Below the pieces are notes generated by a model. The model worked only from the letters and a program-made list of their open reading frames with translations, did no database searches and was not told the origin of the DNA. DNA of 64,000 nucleotides from Xenorhabdus eapokensis (GTDB lineage: Bacteria; Pseudomonadota; Gammaproteobacteria; Enterobacterales; Enterobacteriaceae), in the NCBI RefSeq assembly GCF_001908105.1, contig NZ_MKGQ01000002.1:62001-126000 (forward strand), written 5' to 3'. The position numbers and the translations under genes are program-made. This document shows positions 27,419-37,423 of this stretch, piece after piece; the first letter of the stretch is position 1; every line of letters starts with the position of its first letter.

Positions 27419-30133
27419 TTACATCTCCTTGAGATTATTTTCAATTTTTGGTGGCTCTTCCAACGGCAGACGAAAATGAAAACTAGCACCGCCTTTTCTA
27501 TTGTTCGCCGCCCATATTTTTCCACCGTGGATTTCAATAATGGAGCGGCAGATTGCCAAACCTAATCCGACACCAGGTATAGCCGATTCTTTGCTGGTGC
27601 GTGAAAACTGATCAAAGATAAGTTTTTCTTGTCCTTGTGGAATTTCTGTGACTGTATTCCAAACTTCAATATGCAACTGTTTTTTTTCATATTTTTTTTC
27701 TATTGTGGCTCGTATGCCTAAGGGTGTTTGTTCATTGGTGTATTTAATGGCATTTTCCAGCAGGTTGATAAAAACACGTTCCAACAAGGTGGCATCACAG
27801 TGCAATAATAAATTGTCAGGTAAAGAAAGTTCTACAATATAGTGATTGAGGGTATGTTCCAGAGAGCGCAAAGCATTGCCGACAATGTCTTCCAGTGGAT
27901 GCCATGCAAGATTAAGCTGAATGCCTCCTGATTGTAGTCGTGCCATATCAAGCAGGTTATTAACTAGTCGAGAAAGGCTGAGAATTTGCTGGCGGATTTG
28001 ATTAACTTGTTGGATACGGGGAGAGTTTTCGGTGGATAAATCCAACATCAGTATTTCAGCCTGCCCAAATAGTACGGTCAACGGGGTAAGTAAGTCGTGA
28101 GAGAGTGCTGCCAGTAATGAATTACGTAATTGCTCCCGCTCAGTTTCTAACTTGGCAGATTCTGCACTGCGGGTAAGGTGCAAGCGTTCCAGTGCATTGG
28201 CAATGAGTCCCGTGAAGATTTGTAATAACCTTTGCTGCTCCGGCACCAGTAGTTGACGTTGGTTAGGGGATTCAATAGCGAGAACGGCAAAGACCTGCGA
28301 GGGCGTAGCGATAGGCAGTAATTGATAAGGAACTGCCGGTAATGTATCAGTACCCGCGCCAGCAGGTTGTTTTTTCTCAAAACACCATTTGGCGATCGCT
28401 TCGTCGATCTGCATCTGACCACCATTATTGGCTTTCACTTGATATAAATGTTGGTTGCTATCGGGCAGCAGCAGCCCTGTTTTTGCCTGAAAGCTGTTGG
28501 ATAGAAAGTGATAGCTGATACGGGCTACGTCTTCTTCGTTCAGAGCTTTGCTCAATGTACGAGTTATTTCGTATAGATGCCGTGTTCGTTGTTCGCGATA
28601 ACGGGCGACTCTGGCTTGATAGCGTATACCAGAAGTGAGATTTCCAACAACTGCCCCGACAATCAGCATTACAGCCAGTGTGAGCAGATATTGTATGTTT
28701 TTGACTTCCAATGACCAACGTGGTTGGACAAAGAAAAGATCAAAACTGATGACATTGACAAAAGCAGCAAAGACAGATGGCCAGCGACCATAAAACAGAG
28801 CGATAATGACAACACCGAGCAGGTAGAGTGCCACCAGATTGGCTTTATCCAGGGTCAGCAAGAAGGTTCGGGAAAAGAGGGTAATCAGGGCACAAAGTAC
28901 AATCGCCATCAAAAAACCCTGGATCGGGACTCGCCATTTATCATTGAATGTTCGGTTATCTTTTGGCTCTTTGTCTCCGTGTTTTTTGTCTTCCAACGCG
29001 ACAATAATCAAATCCAAATCAGGGCCGAGTTTTCCCAGCCGCTCTGAAAAGTCACGATACCATTTAAAGTCGAAAAAATTTACCTGTGAATTGTAATAGC
29101 GACCAATCAGGATCTTACCCAGATTATGCTCTCTGGCGTAGCGCAGGATGGCTTTTTTTTCATCAGAATCGGAAAGTGTTGCGGTTTCAGCGCCCAGATC
29201 TTGTGCCAGCTTTAAGGCTTGCAAAATGGTACGTCGTTTGCCTTCTGGCAGTCGATGTAGTTTGGGCGTTTCAACGTAAACGGCATGCCAGGTACAGTTG
29301 AGCTTTGCTGCCAGGCGAGCGGCTTTCCGAATCAGTTTTTCATTGCCGGCGTTGTAGCCAATACACAACAGTAAATTCTCTTGCGTATGCCATACGGGCT
29401 CTTTTCCTCTCGTATCACGAAAAGCGCGCATTTGGTCATCTACGCGATCTGCCGTACGACGCAGAGCCAATTCACGCAGGGCAATCAGGTTCCCTTTGCG
29501 AAAAAAATGTTCAATAGCACGCTCTGCCTGACCTGAAATATAAACCTTACCATCGTTGAGCCGCTGACGCAGATCATCAGGCGGAAGATCGACCAGCACC
29601 ACATCATCGGCCTGATCAAAGATATGGTCAGGAACGGTTTCCCGAACGCGAATACCGGTAATACCGCCGACAACATCATTCAAACTTTCCAAATGTTGCA
29701 CATTGATGGTCGTCAGTACATCAATGCCAGCTTCCAGTAATTCTTCAACATCTTGCCAGCGCTTCGGGTGGCGACAACCTTTAGGGTTACTGAATGCCAG
29801 TTCATCCATCAGAATAATGGCCGGATGGCGGGCAAGGGCTGCATCAATATCAAATGCCGCTATCCTGCGTTCATTATGGCGGAAATATTTTGCTGGTAAT
29901 TGGGGTAAACCTTTCAGTAGGGCTGCGGTTTCTTGTCGATCATGAGTTTCAACCACGCCGACAATGATATCTAACCCTTGTGCCAGCAGCCGTTGAGCTT
30001 CTTGCAACATGGCATAAGTTTTGCCAACACCCGCACAAGCACCAAAAAATATTTTGAGTTTGCCACGTGGTTTTTCGTTTGCCAGTGTCAGTAATTCATC
30101 AGGATCAGGGCGCTGTGGTTCATTTTGTTCCAT
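27419..30133 (-). CDS. kdpD: KdpD, potassium/turgor sensor histidine kinase
   Basis: 904-residue inner-membrane sensor (E. coli 894). The N-terminal KdpD domain has an ATP-binding loop FGACAGVGKTYAML and is followed by a Usp-like domain. Four membrane segments span about residues 400-505, then a GAF-like region. The kinase core has the phospho-acceptor LAALSHDLLTPL (His679), the N box LLENAIKYT and the G boxes GVGLGLAICRSI. It should phosphorylate the response regulator KdpE when potassium is low. The gene is last in kdpFABCD, three bases after kdpC. The usual kdpE is absent: an AAGGAG and an ATG remain at the end of kdpD, but the frame behind it closes after 19 codons and convergent pulA begins. 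The C-terminus (NLKEM) looks complete. Confidence 0.96.
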   Translation of the reverse strand: MEQNEPQRPDPDELLTLANEKPRGKLKIFFGACAGVGKTYAMLQEAQRLLAQGLDIIVGVVETHDRQETAALLKGLPQLPAKYFRHNERRIAAFDIDAALARHPAIILMDELAFSNPKGCRHPKRWQDVEELLEAGIDVLTTINVQHLESLNDVVGGITGIRVRETVPDHIFDQADDVVLVDLPPDDLRQRLNDGKVYISGQAERAIEHFFRKGNLIALRELALRRTADRVDDQMRAFRDTRGKEPVWHTQENLLLCIGYNAGNEKLIRKAARLAAKLNCTWHAVYVETPKLHRLPEGKRRTILQALKLAQDLGAETATLSDSDEKKAILRYAREHNLGKILIGRYYNSQVNFFDFKWYRDFSERLGKLGPDLDLIIVALEDKKHGDKEPKDNRTFNDKWRVPIQGFLMAIVLCALITLFSRTFLLTLDKANLVALYLLGVVIIALFYGRWPSVFAAFVNVISFDLFFVQPRWSLEVKNIQYLLTLAVMLIVGAVVGNLTSGIRYQARVARYREQRTRHLYEITRTLSKALNEEDVARISYHFLSNSFQAKTGLLLPDSNQHLYQVKANNGGQMQIDEAIAKWCFEKKQPAGAGTDTLPAVPYQLLPIATPSQVFAVLAIESPNQRQLLVPEQQRLLQIFTGLIANALERLHLTRSAESAKLETEREQLRNSLLAALSHDLLTPLTVLFGQAEILMLDLSTENSPRIQQVNQIRQQILSLSRLVNNLLDMARLQSGGIQLNLAWHPLEDIVGNALRSLEHTLNHYIVELSLPDNLLLHCDATLLERVFINLLENAIKYTNEQTPLGIRATIEKKYEKKQLHIEVWNTVTEIPQGQEKLIFDQFSRTSKESAIPGVGLGLAICRSIIEIHGGKIWAANNRKGGASFHFRLPLEEPPKIENNLKEM

Positions 30134-30136
30134 GTC

Positions 30137-30718
30137 TTAATCTGCCTTTTGGTTCAGGTTATCCAACGCCAGATTCAGTTTCAGTACATTGACTATGGGC
30201 TGCCCCATATATTCCAGCAGGGGATATTGAATGTGTTGCTGAATGAGCTGATGGATGACTGCAAGTGGTATATGACGGGCTATCGCCACGCGTTGTGCCT
30301 GAAATTCAGCCGCTTCAGGAGATATATGGGGATCGAGTCCGCTACCTGATGCCATGATTAAATCAACAGGGATCGGATAATTTCCGGGATGATTAAATAA
30401 ACGTTCTCGGATGATGTTTTGGTGTATTTTACTGTTCAGTATAGGGTTGGTCATAGCGAGATTACTGCCTCCAGATGACAGGGTGTTATACGGTTTTTCG
30501 GCCGTCATAGAAGGTCGCCCATGAAAATAGATAGCTTCGGTAAAATGTTGGCCAATTAATTCAGAGCCAACCCATTTGCCATTCTGCTCGATTAGCGATC
30601 CTTTGGCTTGATGGGGAAATAAAAATTCGGCTATTCCCGTCACCAGTAATGGATAGGCAATCCCCGTGATGAGGCTAAGAAATACCAGCAGAACAATGGA
30701 AGAACGTAACCAGATCAT
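30137..30718 (-). CDS. kdpC: KdpC, potassium-transporting ATPase subunit C
   Basis: 193-residue accessory subunit of the high-affinity KdpFABC potassium pump. It has a single N-terminal membrane helix (SSIVLLVFLSLITGIAYPLLV) and a periplasmic domain with the family features HGRPSM, ASGSGLDPHISPEAA and a C-terminal VNVLKLNLALD. KdpC helps couple ATP use by KdpB to potassium binding in KdpA. It lies 55 bases downstream of kdpB and three bases upstream of kdpD, within one operon. Confidence 0.96.
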   Translation of the reverse strand: MIWLRSSIVLLVFLSLITGIAYPLLVTGIAEFLFPHQAKGSLIEQNGKWVGSELIGQHFTEAIYFHGRPSMTAEKPYNTLSSGGSNLAMTNPILNSKIHQNIIRERLFNHPGNYPIPVDLIMASGSGLDPHISPEAAEFQAQRVAIARHIPLAVIHQLIQQHIQYPLLEYMGQPIVNVLKLNLALDNLNQKAD

Positions 30719-30773
30719 TTTTCATCACCTTATTTGAAGCCCGATTTTTAAATACGCGGTAGTTAAAAGATCG

Positions 30774-32840
30774 TTAGTTAAACATTAAGGCAGTGAGCAA
30801 TAGGTCAATCAGCTTGATACCCACAAAAGGCACCAGCAGGCCACCAAGGCCATATACCCATAGATTCCGGCGCAAGAGTGACAATGCATTCATTGGGCGA
30901 TAACTGACACCTTTTAGGGCTAATGGCAGTAAAAAGATGATAATTATCGCATTGAAGATAACCGCAGACAGTACCGCAGATTCTGGCGAATGCAGATGCA
31001 TAATGTTCAACACATTAAGTTGTGGATATGTGACCGAAAAAGCAGCGGGAATGATGGCAAAATATTTAGCAATATCATTGGCAATACTGAATGTGGTCAA
31101 AGCCCCGCGCGTCATTAGCATCTGTTTGCCGATATGTACAACCTCGATTAGCTTGGTGGGATTGGAATCCAGGTCAACCATATTGCCGGCTTCTTTCGCT
31201 GCTTGTGTACCTGAATTCATGGCAACAGCAACATCTGCTTGTGCCAGCGCAGGTGCATCGTTTGTACCATCACCCGTCATGGCAACCAGACGCCCTTCGG
31301 ATTGATATTGGCGGATAAGGGCGAGTTTCGCTTCGGGAGTGGCTTCTGCCAGAAAGTCATCAACACCAGCTTCGGCGGCAATTGCCGCGGCAGTGAGATG
31401 ATTGTCACCCGTGATCATGACAGTCTTGATCCCCATTTTGCGCATTTCACTGAAGCGTTCTTTAATGCCACCTTTCACAATATCTTTTAAGGCAACCACA
31501 CCTAAGACTTGCTGATTCTCAGCCACAACCAAGGGAGTTCCTCCCTTATGCGCAACTTGTTGTACCAATTTATCAATCACATCCGGGAAATGGCTATGAT
31601 TAGCTTCAATATGGCGGCGAATAGCATCGACCGCCCCTTTGCGGATCATACGGTTACCAATATTGACGCCACTCATGCGCGTCATTGCAGAGAAGGGGAC
31701 AAATGTCGCGTTTAATGCCCGAAGATCACGTTCACGCATATTGAAACGTTGTTTCGCTAAGATCACGATACTGCGGCCTTCCGGTGTTTCATCTGCAAGG
31801 GAAGAGAGTTGAGCGGCATCAGCCAACTGCTGTTCTGTTACACCCGATGCAGGTAAAAATTGGGATGCCTGACGATTGCCTAGCGTGATAGTGCCCGTTT
31901 TATCAAGTAGTAAAACATCTACATCCCCGGCGGCTTCAATGGCTCGTCCGCTGGTGGCAATGACATTGGCTTCCAGCATACGGCTCATACCTGCAACCCC
32001 AATGGCTGACAGTAATCCGCCAATCGTGGTGGGGATCAGGCAAACCAGTAAGGCAATTAATACGGTAAGTGTGATCGGCGCGCCAGATTGGTTGGCTTGG
32101 ACGCTGAATAAGGAAAAAGGCAGCAGGCTTATACAGACCAGCAGGAAAATAATGGTCAGTGCAGTAAGTAAAATGGTGAGGGCTATTTCATTGGGTGTTT
32201 TACGTCGTTTAGCTCCTTCAACCATTGAGATCATTCTGTCTAAAAACGTTTCTCCCGGATTGACTGTACATTCGACGATTAACCAGTCTGATAAAACTCG
32301 CGTACCGCCAGTGACAGAAGAAAAATCACCGCCGGATTCACGGATAACGGGGGCAGATTCTCCTGTAATCGCGCTTTCATCAACGGAAGCCCCTCCTTCA
32401 AGGACTTCGCCATCACAAGGGATAATTTCTCCTGCTTCTACCAGTACAATATCGCCTTTGCGTAAAGTGTCAGAAGTGACTTTTTCTTTTGCAGCCTCAC
32501 GGCTGGATGATGCCAGTTTGGTCGCCCAATTAGTTCTTTTGACCCCTTTCAGGCTGGATGCTTGAGCTTTGCTACGTCCTTCGGCCAGCGCTTCTGCAAA
32601 GTTGGCAAACAGTACGGTGAACCATAGCCAGAGAGCAATAGCACCGGTAAAGAGTGCACTGCCCGTTAATTGCCCCACTAATATGCCGATCCATAAGGCA
32701 GTGGTCAGGCAGCTTACTACATAAACAACGAACATGACCGGATTGCGCCATTGTTGAGCCGGATGGCATTTTTTTAACGCACCGATAAGTGCATGGCGGA
32801 TTAGAGTCGGTTCAAATAATACGTGTTGTTTGTTCTTCAT
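30774..32840 (-). CDS. kdpB: KdpB, potassium-transporting ATPase catalytic subunit
   Basis: 688-residue P-type ATPase, the energy-coupling subunit of KdpFABC in the inner membrane. Motifs present are the actuator TGES (about 159-162), the phosphorylation site DKTGTIT with Asp313, the KGA of the nucleotide-binding domain, and [17 protein letters not shown] in the P domain. The membrane motif [14 protein letters not shown] is also intact. Length and motifs follow E. coli KdpB (682). It sits 16 bases after kdpA. A Ser in the TGESAPV loop is the residue reported to be phosphorylated for inhibition in E. coli; it is conserved here. Confidence 0.97.
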   Translation of the reverse strand: MKNKQHVLFEPTLIRHALIGALKKCHPAQQWRNPVMFVVYVVSCLTTALWIGILVGQLTGSALFTGAIALWLWFTVLFANFAEALAEGRSKAQASSLKGVKRTNWATKLASSSREAAKEKVTSDTLRKGDIVLVEAGEIIPCDGEVLEGGASVDESAITGESAPVIRESGGDFSSVTGGTRVLSDWLIVECTVNPGETFLDRMISMVEGAKRRKTPNEIALTILLTALTIIFLLVCISLLPFSLFSVQANQSGAPITLTVLIALLVCLIPTTIGGLLSAIGVAGMSRMLEANVIATSGRAIEAAGDVDVLLLDKTGTITLGNRQASQFLPASGVTEQQLADAAQLSSLADETPEGRSIVILAKQRFNMRERDLRALNATFVPFSAMTRMSGVNIGNRMIRKGAVDAIRRHIEANHSHFPDVIDKLVQQVAHKGGTPLVVAENQQVLGVVALKDIVKGGIKERFSEMRKMGIKTVMITGDNHLTAAAIAAEAGVDDFLAEATPEAKLALIRQYQSEGRLVAMTGDGTNDAPALAQADVAVAMNSGTQAAKEAGNMVDLDSNPTKLIEVVHIGKQMLMTRGALTTFSIANDIAKYFAIIPAAFSVTYPQLNVLNIMHLHSPESAVLSAVIFNAIIIIFLLPLALKGVSYRPMNALSLLRRNLWVYGLGGLLVPFVGIKLIDLLLTALMFN

Positions 32841-32856
32841 TCGTCACCTCACATTC

Positions 32857-34554
32857 TCACGGCCAAAGTTGTAGCTGTTCTGCGATGGGACCCAGCGCCA
32901 GCGAAGGAATAAACGTAAGGGCACCAATGAGTAAGATGACCAGAATTAATAACCCAATGAAGAGTGAGCCGTGAGTTGGTAAAGTGCCGTTGCTAATCGG
33001 CTGGCGTTTTTTGTTAACCATAGAACCTGCGATTGCCAAAACAGGCAGAATGAGACCAAAGCGTCCAAGAAACATGATGACGCCCAACAATAGGTTGTAA
33101 AAGACATTATTGGCATTGAGTCCGGCAAAGGCACTGCCGTTGTTGTTGGCAGCAGATGAGAAAGCATAAAGCACTTCGGTGAAGCCATGAGCGCCAGGAT
33201 TTGCAATAGCGCTGCGGCCTACGTCGATTGAAATTGCCAGAGCAGTGCCTAATAAAACAAGCGAAGGCGTGATTAAAATCGCCAATGCGACCATTTTCAT
33301 GTCATAAACATCGATTTTTTTGCCTAAGTATTCTGGTGCACGGCCAATCATCAAGCCGGCAATAAATACGGCAAGCAGAACGAACAGTAATATGCCATAA
33401 AAGCCGGAACCTGCCCCACCGAATATAATTTCACCAATCTGCATCAACCAGAGCGGTATCATGCCACCCAGTGCAGTAAAGGAGTCATGCATCGCATTTA
33501 CGGCACCACAAGAAGCGGCTGTCGTCACAACGCTATAGAGAGAAGAAGCAAGGATACCAAAGCGGGCTTCCTTACCTTCCATATTAAAGTGGTTACCAAT
33601 ATTAGGATGGATGAGATGGGAATTACCTGCGGTTTCGGCATACATGACAACGCTGGCGGCAATAATGAAAATAATGCTGATTGCCCAGAGTAAGGCGTAT
33701 CCCTGTCGATTGTCGCCAACAACCAGACCGAATGCGAAATATAATGCGCAAGGGATCAAGAAAATAGCCAGGATCTGGACAAAGTTACTCAGTGAAGTTG
33801 GGTTTTCAAATGGATGGGCTGAGTTTGCGCCAAAAAATCCTCCACCATTAGTGCCCAAAAGTTTTATCGCTTCTTGGGAAGCGACTGGCCCCATAGGCAA
33901 CAATTGTTGTTGTCCCTCAAGCGAGTGAATGAGGACATAGGGAGAAAAGTTTTGGATAACGCCTTGACTGACAAAGAATAAGGCTACAATGATTGCAAGC
34001 GGCAACAAAAGATATACAGTAATACGTGTGATGTCGATCCACGCATTTCCCACTGTTTTAGTGCCTTGACGGGAAAACGCCCGCATTAAGGCAAAAGCCA
34101 CAGCAATTCCCGTTGCCGCAGACAGAAAATTCTGAACAGTCAATCCGGCCATTTGGCTCAGGTAACTGAGGGTATTTTCCCCGCTATAAGCTTGCCAATT
34201 GGTATTAGTGATAAAGCTGATCGCGGTATTAAGAGCCAGATCCCATTTCATGCCAACAAGATGTTGTGGATTCAGGGGCAGATGGCCTTGGCTTATCAGC
34301 AGAATAAACAGTAGTAATAGTCCGGCTATGTTGAATATGATGATAGCGAGAGCATACTGCCACCAGTTCATTTCTTTGACATCACTGCCCGGTTTATTCA
34401 GGCCACAACAGCGCCATAAGATGGCTTCTGTTTTAGTCAGCCAGCGAGGTAGTTCGCCTTCGACGAGCCTGGCAATCAGGATACCAAGAGGTTTACCCAA
34501 TAGAAACAGCATGAGCAGGAAACTGGCAATCAGGAAAAAAGCGGCTATTGCCAT
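32857..34554 (-). CDS. kdpA: KdpA, potassium-binding channel-like subunit
   Basis: 565-residue polytopic membrane protein that selects and carries potassium in the KdpFABC pump. It resembles a channel made of four pore repeats; selectivity-loop sequences such as [35 protein letters not shown] and [13 protein letters not shown] are visible in the expected order. About ten membrane helices are seen. It follows kdpF with no spacer: the kdpF stop abuts this ATG. E. coli KdpA has 557 residues. Confidence 0.97.
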   Translation of the reverse strand: MAIAAFFLIASFLLMLFLLGKPLGILIARLVEGELPRWLTKTEAILWRCCGLNKPGSDVKEMNWWQYALAIIIFNIAGLLLLFILLISQGHLPLNPQHLVGMKWDLALNTAISFITNTNWQAYSGENTLSYLSQMAGLTVQNFLSAATGIAVAFALMRAFSRQGTKTVGNAWIDITRITVYLLLPLAIIVALFFVSQGVIQNFSPYVLIHSLEGQQQLLPMGPVASQEAIKLLGTNGGGFFGANSAHPFENPTSLSNFVQILAIFLIPCALYFAFGLVVGDNRQGYALLWAISIIFIIAASVVMYAETAGNSHLIHPNIGNHFNMEGKEARFGILASSLYSVVTTAASCGAVNAMHDSFTALGGMIPLWLMQIGEIIFGGAGSGFYGILLFVLLAVFIAGLMIGRAPEYLGKKIDVYDMKMVALAILITPSLVLLGTALAISIDVGRSAIANPGAHGFTEVLYAFSSAANNNGSAFAGLNANNVFYNLLLGVIMFLGRFGLILPVLAIAGSMVNKKRQPISNGTLPTHGSLFIGLLILVILLIGALTFIPSLALGPIAEQLQLWP

Positions 34555-34644
34555 TTAAAAATCCTCCGCATTCAATAACGCATAAATGAGATAACCCAGT
34601 AATAGCGTCACCAGAAAAATGCCAAGGATCAGGAAGGTATTCAT
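34555..34644 (-). CDS. kdpF: KdpF, small stabilising subunit of the Kdp pump
   Basis: 29-residue single-helix peptide found by eye: it begins MNTFLILGIFLVTLLLGY and ends IYALLNAEDF. E. coli KdpF is also 29 residues with the same LLLGYL(I/V)YAL(I/L)NAE core. It sits in the bilayer next to KdpA and stabilises the complex. AGGAG stands about ten bases before ATG 34642-34644, and the stop directly abuts the kdpA start. Confidence 0.93.
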   Translation of the reverse strand: MNTFLILGIFLVTLLLGYLIYALLNAEDF

Positions 34645-34735
34645 GGTGATGTATCTCCTTGCTTATTTCTTTAAGAAATAGTCAGTTACAGCATAGAAAT
34701 ACCAGACAAAGAAGTTATTAAAAGGATTTTCGAAA

Positions 34736-34753
34736 GCGTAAAAAAGTACCAAT
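34736..34753 (-). promoter_or_regulatory. KdpE-box-like sequence in front of kdpF
   Basis: On the minus strand the sequence reads GGTACTTTTTTACGC, close to the TATACTTTTTTTACACC element bound by KdpE before E. coli kdpFABC (recalled, not searched). It lies about 90 bases upstream of the kdpF start. The rest of 34,645-34,992 is AT-rich and should hold the kdp promoter on one strand and that of ybfA on the other. Confidence 0.4.
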
Positions 34754-34992
34754 AATTTGCGGAATTCATCGACAAAGCATCATAAAGCAAGTGTAGCAAA
34801 CTATGTCGAGTTAATTTTTTGTTTTCGATTTGTTTGTTTTGTTTCTGTTTAAGAATAATTTTGTAATTGAATTACGCAACCATGGAAAAAAAGCGATTTA
34901 TTCCACTAAAAAGTGGTCGGATGAGTAGTAAGTTTTCATTTTATCGGATAAAATTTTGTGCATATTACAGGTTAAGCCCGTGGGGGGCATCA

Positions 34993-35202
34993 ATGTCTAT
35001 ATATCGTGCATACTCTTGGCATCAGATTATTTTGCGGCGTATTGGCGCTATATCACTGGGTGTCATTGCGCTTCCTGTTATGCTATTTCGTCGTGATCGT
35101 GCCCGCTTTTATAGTTATCTGCATAAAGTATGGCTAAAAACCAGCGATAAGCCAGTATGGCTGGAACGTTCAGAAGTGACTTTAGAGACTCGGAATCACT
35201 AA
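34993..35202 (+). CDS. ybfA: YbfA, conserved small membrane-associated protein (DUF2517)
   Basis: 69 residues (E. coli YbfA 68). A hydrophobic stretch ([16 protein letters not shown], about 16-31) is followed by the conserved [20 protein letters not shown]. The function is not known. The open frame extends 42 codons upstream, but GGGGGG seven bases before ATG 34993 (MSIYRAYSW) and the E. coli length decide the start. It is divergent from kdpF, the same neighbourhood as in E. coli. Confidence 0.85.
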   Translation: MSIYRAYSWHQIILRRIGAISLGVIALPVMLFRRDRARFYSYLHKVWLKTSDKPVWLERSEVTLETRNH

Positions 35203-35265
35203 AATAGCATCATGATTAAGCCTGACAGGGCATTTTGAATTAACATATTGAACGCTATATTTTGG

Positions 35266-35303
35266 CACCTTGCCGGTTTATGCTGGCAAGGTGTTTTTGT
35301 TTT
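35266..35303 (+). terminator. Intrinsic terminator after ybfA
   Basis: CACCTTGCC (35266-35274) pairs with GGCAAGGTG (35285-35293) around a ten-base loop and is followed by TTTTTGTTTTA. It is 64 bases past the ybfA stop. Confidence 0.9.
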
Positions 35304-35377
35304 ATATTGGATTTAGTTAATTCATGGCAGGTATGTATTTTATGATGAAAAAAATGCTAAGTGACAAGGGGGATGTG

Positions 35378-36121
35378 ATGAACAATGTTGAATTGGAGTA
35401 TGTGCTTAATACGGAATTGAAGATCCGTGAATTCCAAGATTACGCTCCCAATGGATTACAGGTGGAAGGTCGCTCCCATGTCCAGAGAGTGATTACAGGT
35501 GTGACAGCTTGTCAGGCACTGTTGGATGAAGCTGTTCGCCTTGAGGCAGATGCTGTCATTGTTCATCATGGATATTTTTGGAAGAATGAATCTCCTGTTA
35601 TTCGTGGCATGAAACGTCGCCGTTTGCAAACACTACTTTGCAATGATATCAACCTGTATGGTTATCATCTTCCATTAGATGCTCATCCTGCTTTGGGTAA
35701 CAATACCCAATTGGCACGCCAGATGGGGGTGAAGGTTATCGGCGAAATTGATACTCTTCTTCCTCATGGTGCTTTTGATCAGCCTATTACACCAGCAGAA
35801 TTGACTGAACGTCTTGAAAAAAGCCTGGAAAGAAAGATACTGCATTGCGGTGATAATGCACCAGAAGAGATACGCACACTGGCATGGTGTACAGGCGGCG
35901 GCCAAAGTTTTATTGAACAGGCGGCTGAGTTTGGTGTTGATGCCTTTGTGACGGGAGAAGTATCGGAAAAAACTATCCATGTTGCCCGCGAAATGGGACT
36001 CCATTTTTTTGCAGCAGGACACCATGCGACAGAGCGCTATGGTATCAAAGCGCTCGGTGAATGGCTGGCAAATAATTATAGATTGGATGTGACTTTTATC
36101 GATATTCCCAATCCGGCTTGA
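35378..36121 (+). CDS. ybgI: YbgI, NIF3-family dinuclear metal-binding protein
   Basis: 247 residues, the same length as E. coli YbgI. Conserved metal-ligand motifs are VIVHHGYFWK near the N-terminus and AGHHATERYG near the C-terminus, with NLYGYHLPLDAHPALGNN and WCTGGGQSFIEQAAEFGVDAFVTGEVSE between. The family forms hexameric rings with a two-metal centre; a hydrolase role (GTP cyclohydrolase I type 2-like) has been suggested but is not settled. The frame is open 18 codons further upstream; the run of Gs seven bases before ATG 35378 (MNNVELEYVLN) and the family length decide the start. It stands alone between two terminators. Confidence 0.93.
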   Translation: MNNVELEYVLNTELKIREFQDYAPNGLQVEGRSHVQRVITGVTACQALLDEAVRLEADAVIVHHGYFWKNESPVIRGMKRRRLQTLLCNDINLYGYHLPLDAHPALGNNTQLARQMGVKVIGEIDTLLPHGAFDQPITPAELTERLEKSLERKILHCGDNAPEEIRTLAWCTGGGQSFIEQAAEFGVDAFVTGEVSEKTIHVAREMGLHFFAAGHHATERYGIKALGEWLANNYRLDVTFIDIPNPA

Positions 36122-36139
36122 TTTTTAATTAATTTACAT

Positions 36140-36182
36140 AGCCCCTGGATTTTATTTCCATTTTGGGATTTGGGGCTTTTTA
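36140..36182. terminator. Hairpin between ybgI and the MFS gene, probably bidirectional terminator
   Basis: AGCCCC (36140-36145) pairs with GGGGCT (36172-36177), followed by TTTTTAG on the plus strand. It lies 19 bases past ybgI and overlaps the end of the convergent transporter gene. The stem is short with a long loop, so strength is uncertain. Confidence 0.6.
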
Positions 36183-37300
36183 GCTTGCAAGAGAGATAAA
36201 ACAGTGATTGCGATCCCACAACATATTAATACGCTGCCTAATGCCTGACTCCAGCCCGCCAGTGCCAAACCAACTCCCAGCAGCAAATAGTAAAATAACC
36301 CAAGTAAAGCACCGGCTGTGCCTAGCCTATCTGAATAGTGGGTTAATGCAGAAGCTAAAATATTCGGTATCGCCAGTCCATAAGCGATGACTATTCCTGA
36401 CATGGGAAAAATAAAGAGCCAGCTATTTTCGAGCAAGTATACGCCGATCCCACTGAATAAACTCATTAATGAAGTAAGGACAACTAATTGGGTTGATATC
36501 CATTGTTGTTTTAATAGATATTTGTTTAATAGTGAGCCTAATACAACGCCAAAAGTTAATAACAGGCCAGTATAACCAAATACTGTCTGGGATAATCCAA
36601 ATTGTTGGAAACGAAATGGCGCTAATTGGTAATAGCTGAACAAACAAATATTGAAAAATGCGATCAAAAACGCATTTCGCCAAATTGAAATATCTTTAAG
36701 CATCATAATTCCTGTGCTTAATAAAGCCACTTTTGTTACGTTGGTTGGGCGAGTTTCTGGTAATCGGGCAATAGACCAACAGGTCAGGATAACCGCCAAA
36801 ATAATTAACCCGGTAAAGACTGCCTTATAGCCAGCAAAATAGTTCAATGTTGAACCACTGAGCATACCAATGGCAGGGCTGCTTGCTAAGGCAATTCCCA
36901 TGATAGAGAAGACATGTGCTAACTCTTCCCCACGATAAGCATCACGCATCATGGTTTGTGTGCCGATAGAGCCAACTGCGGCTCCGAAAGCAGATAGCAT
37001 TCTGGCAACGAGTAATAACCAAAATTGTTGTGTCAATAATGCCAGCAGAGAAGCGAGGCCATAGAGTGATAGGCCAGCAATAATCGTTGGGCGCCTGCCA
37101 ATGACATCACACATACGCCCCCATACGACAACTCCAAAGGAAAAAGCAAAAAAGTAGAGTGATAATGTTTGGGCTGCTCGCTCTGGGGTGACGGAAAACC
37201 CAACGGCGATATTGATTAATGCAGGGCTATAGATAGTTTCTACGATCTGCGGGAACATCATCAAGGCGATAGCAAGCCAAAGTGATGGTTTAGTTTGCAT
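36152..37300 (-). CDS. MFS transporter, Bcr/CflA-type multidrug efflux
   Basis: 382-residue inner-membrane protein with about twelve hydrophobic segments. The major-facilitator motif between helices 2 and 3 appears as VWGRMCDVIGRRPTII (about 59-74), and the Bcr/CflA-type stretch LVARMLSAFGAAVGSIGTQ (about 96-114) followed by MMRDAY marks the drug:H+ antiporter branch. The substrate is unknown; relatives export bicyclomycin, chloramphenicol, sulfonamides or amino acids. It is divergent from an AraC-family regulator 123 bases away, which probably controls it. The C-terminus (KPQIPKWK) runs into the shared terminator hairpin. Confidence 0.85.
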   Translation of the reverse strand: MQTKPSLWLAIALMMFPQIVETIYSPALINIAVGFSVTPERAAQTLSLYFFAFSFGVVVWGRMCDVIGRRPTIIAGLSLYGLASLLALLTQQFWLLLVARMLSAFGAAVGSIGTQTMMRDAYRGEELAHVFSIMGIALASSPAIGMLSGSTLNYFAGYKAVFTGLIILAVILTCWSIARLPETRPTNVTKVALLSTGIMMLKDISIWRNAFLIAFFNICLFSYYQLAPFRFQQFGLSQTVFGYTGLLLTFGVVLGSLLNKYLLKQQWISTQLVVLTSLMSLFSGIGVYLLENSWLFIFPMSGIVIAYGLAIPNILASALTHYSDRLGTAGALLGLFYYLLLGVGLALAGWSQALGSVLICCGIAITVLSLLQAKKPQIPKWK

Positions 37301-37359
37301 GATTTTTTTCTTTTGCTGATAAGTAGGTAATGGCTTGAAAGGTTAGCATTATGGCTATT

Positions 37360-37381
37360 GTCTTTTTATGAAAATAAAGAC
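37360..37381. promoter_or_regulatory. Inverted repeat between the MFS and AraC genes
   Basis: GTCTTT (37360-37365) and AAAGAC (37376-37381) flank ten bases in the 123-base divergent interval. It is a candidate operator for the adjacent AraC-type regulator. Confidence 0.35.
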
Positions 37382-37423
37382 TATTTATTTACCTTATCGG
37401 ACATTAAATCAGTAGGAATGAAT

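Noticed and set aside
27360..27421. 19-codon frame after kdpD as a truncated kdpE
   Set aside because: The predicted peptide has no similarity to the start of KdpE and is probably just what follows a deletion joint. I report the absence of kdpE instead.
31876..32565. 229-residue plus-strand frame opposite kdpB
   Set aside because: It is the reverse shadow of a strongly conserved P-type ATPase gene, with Ser/Pro-rich meaningless sequence.
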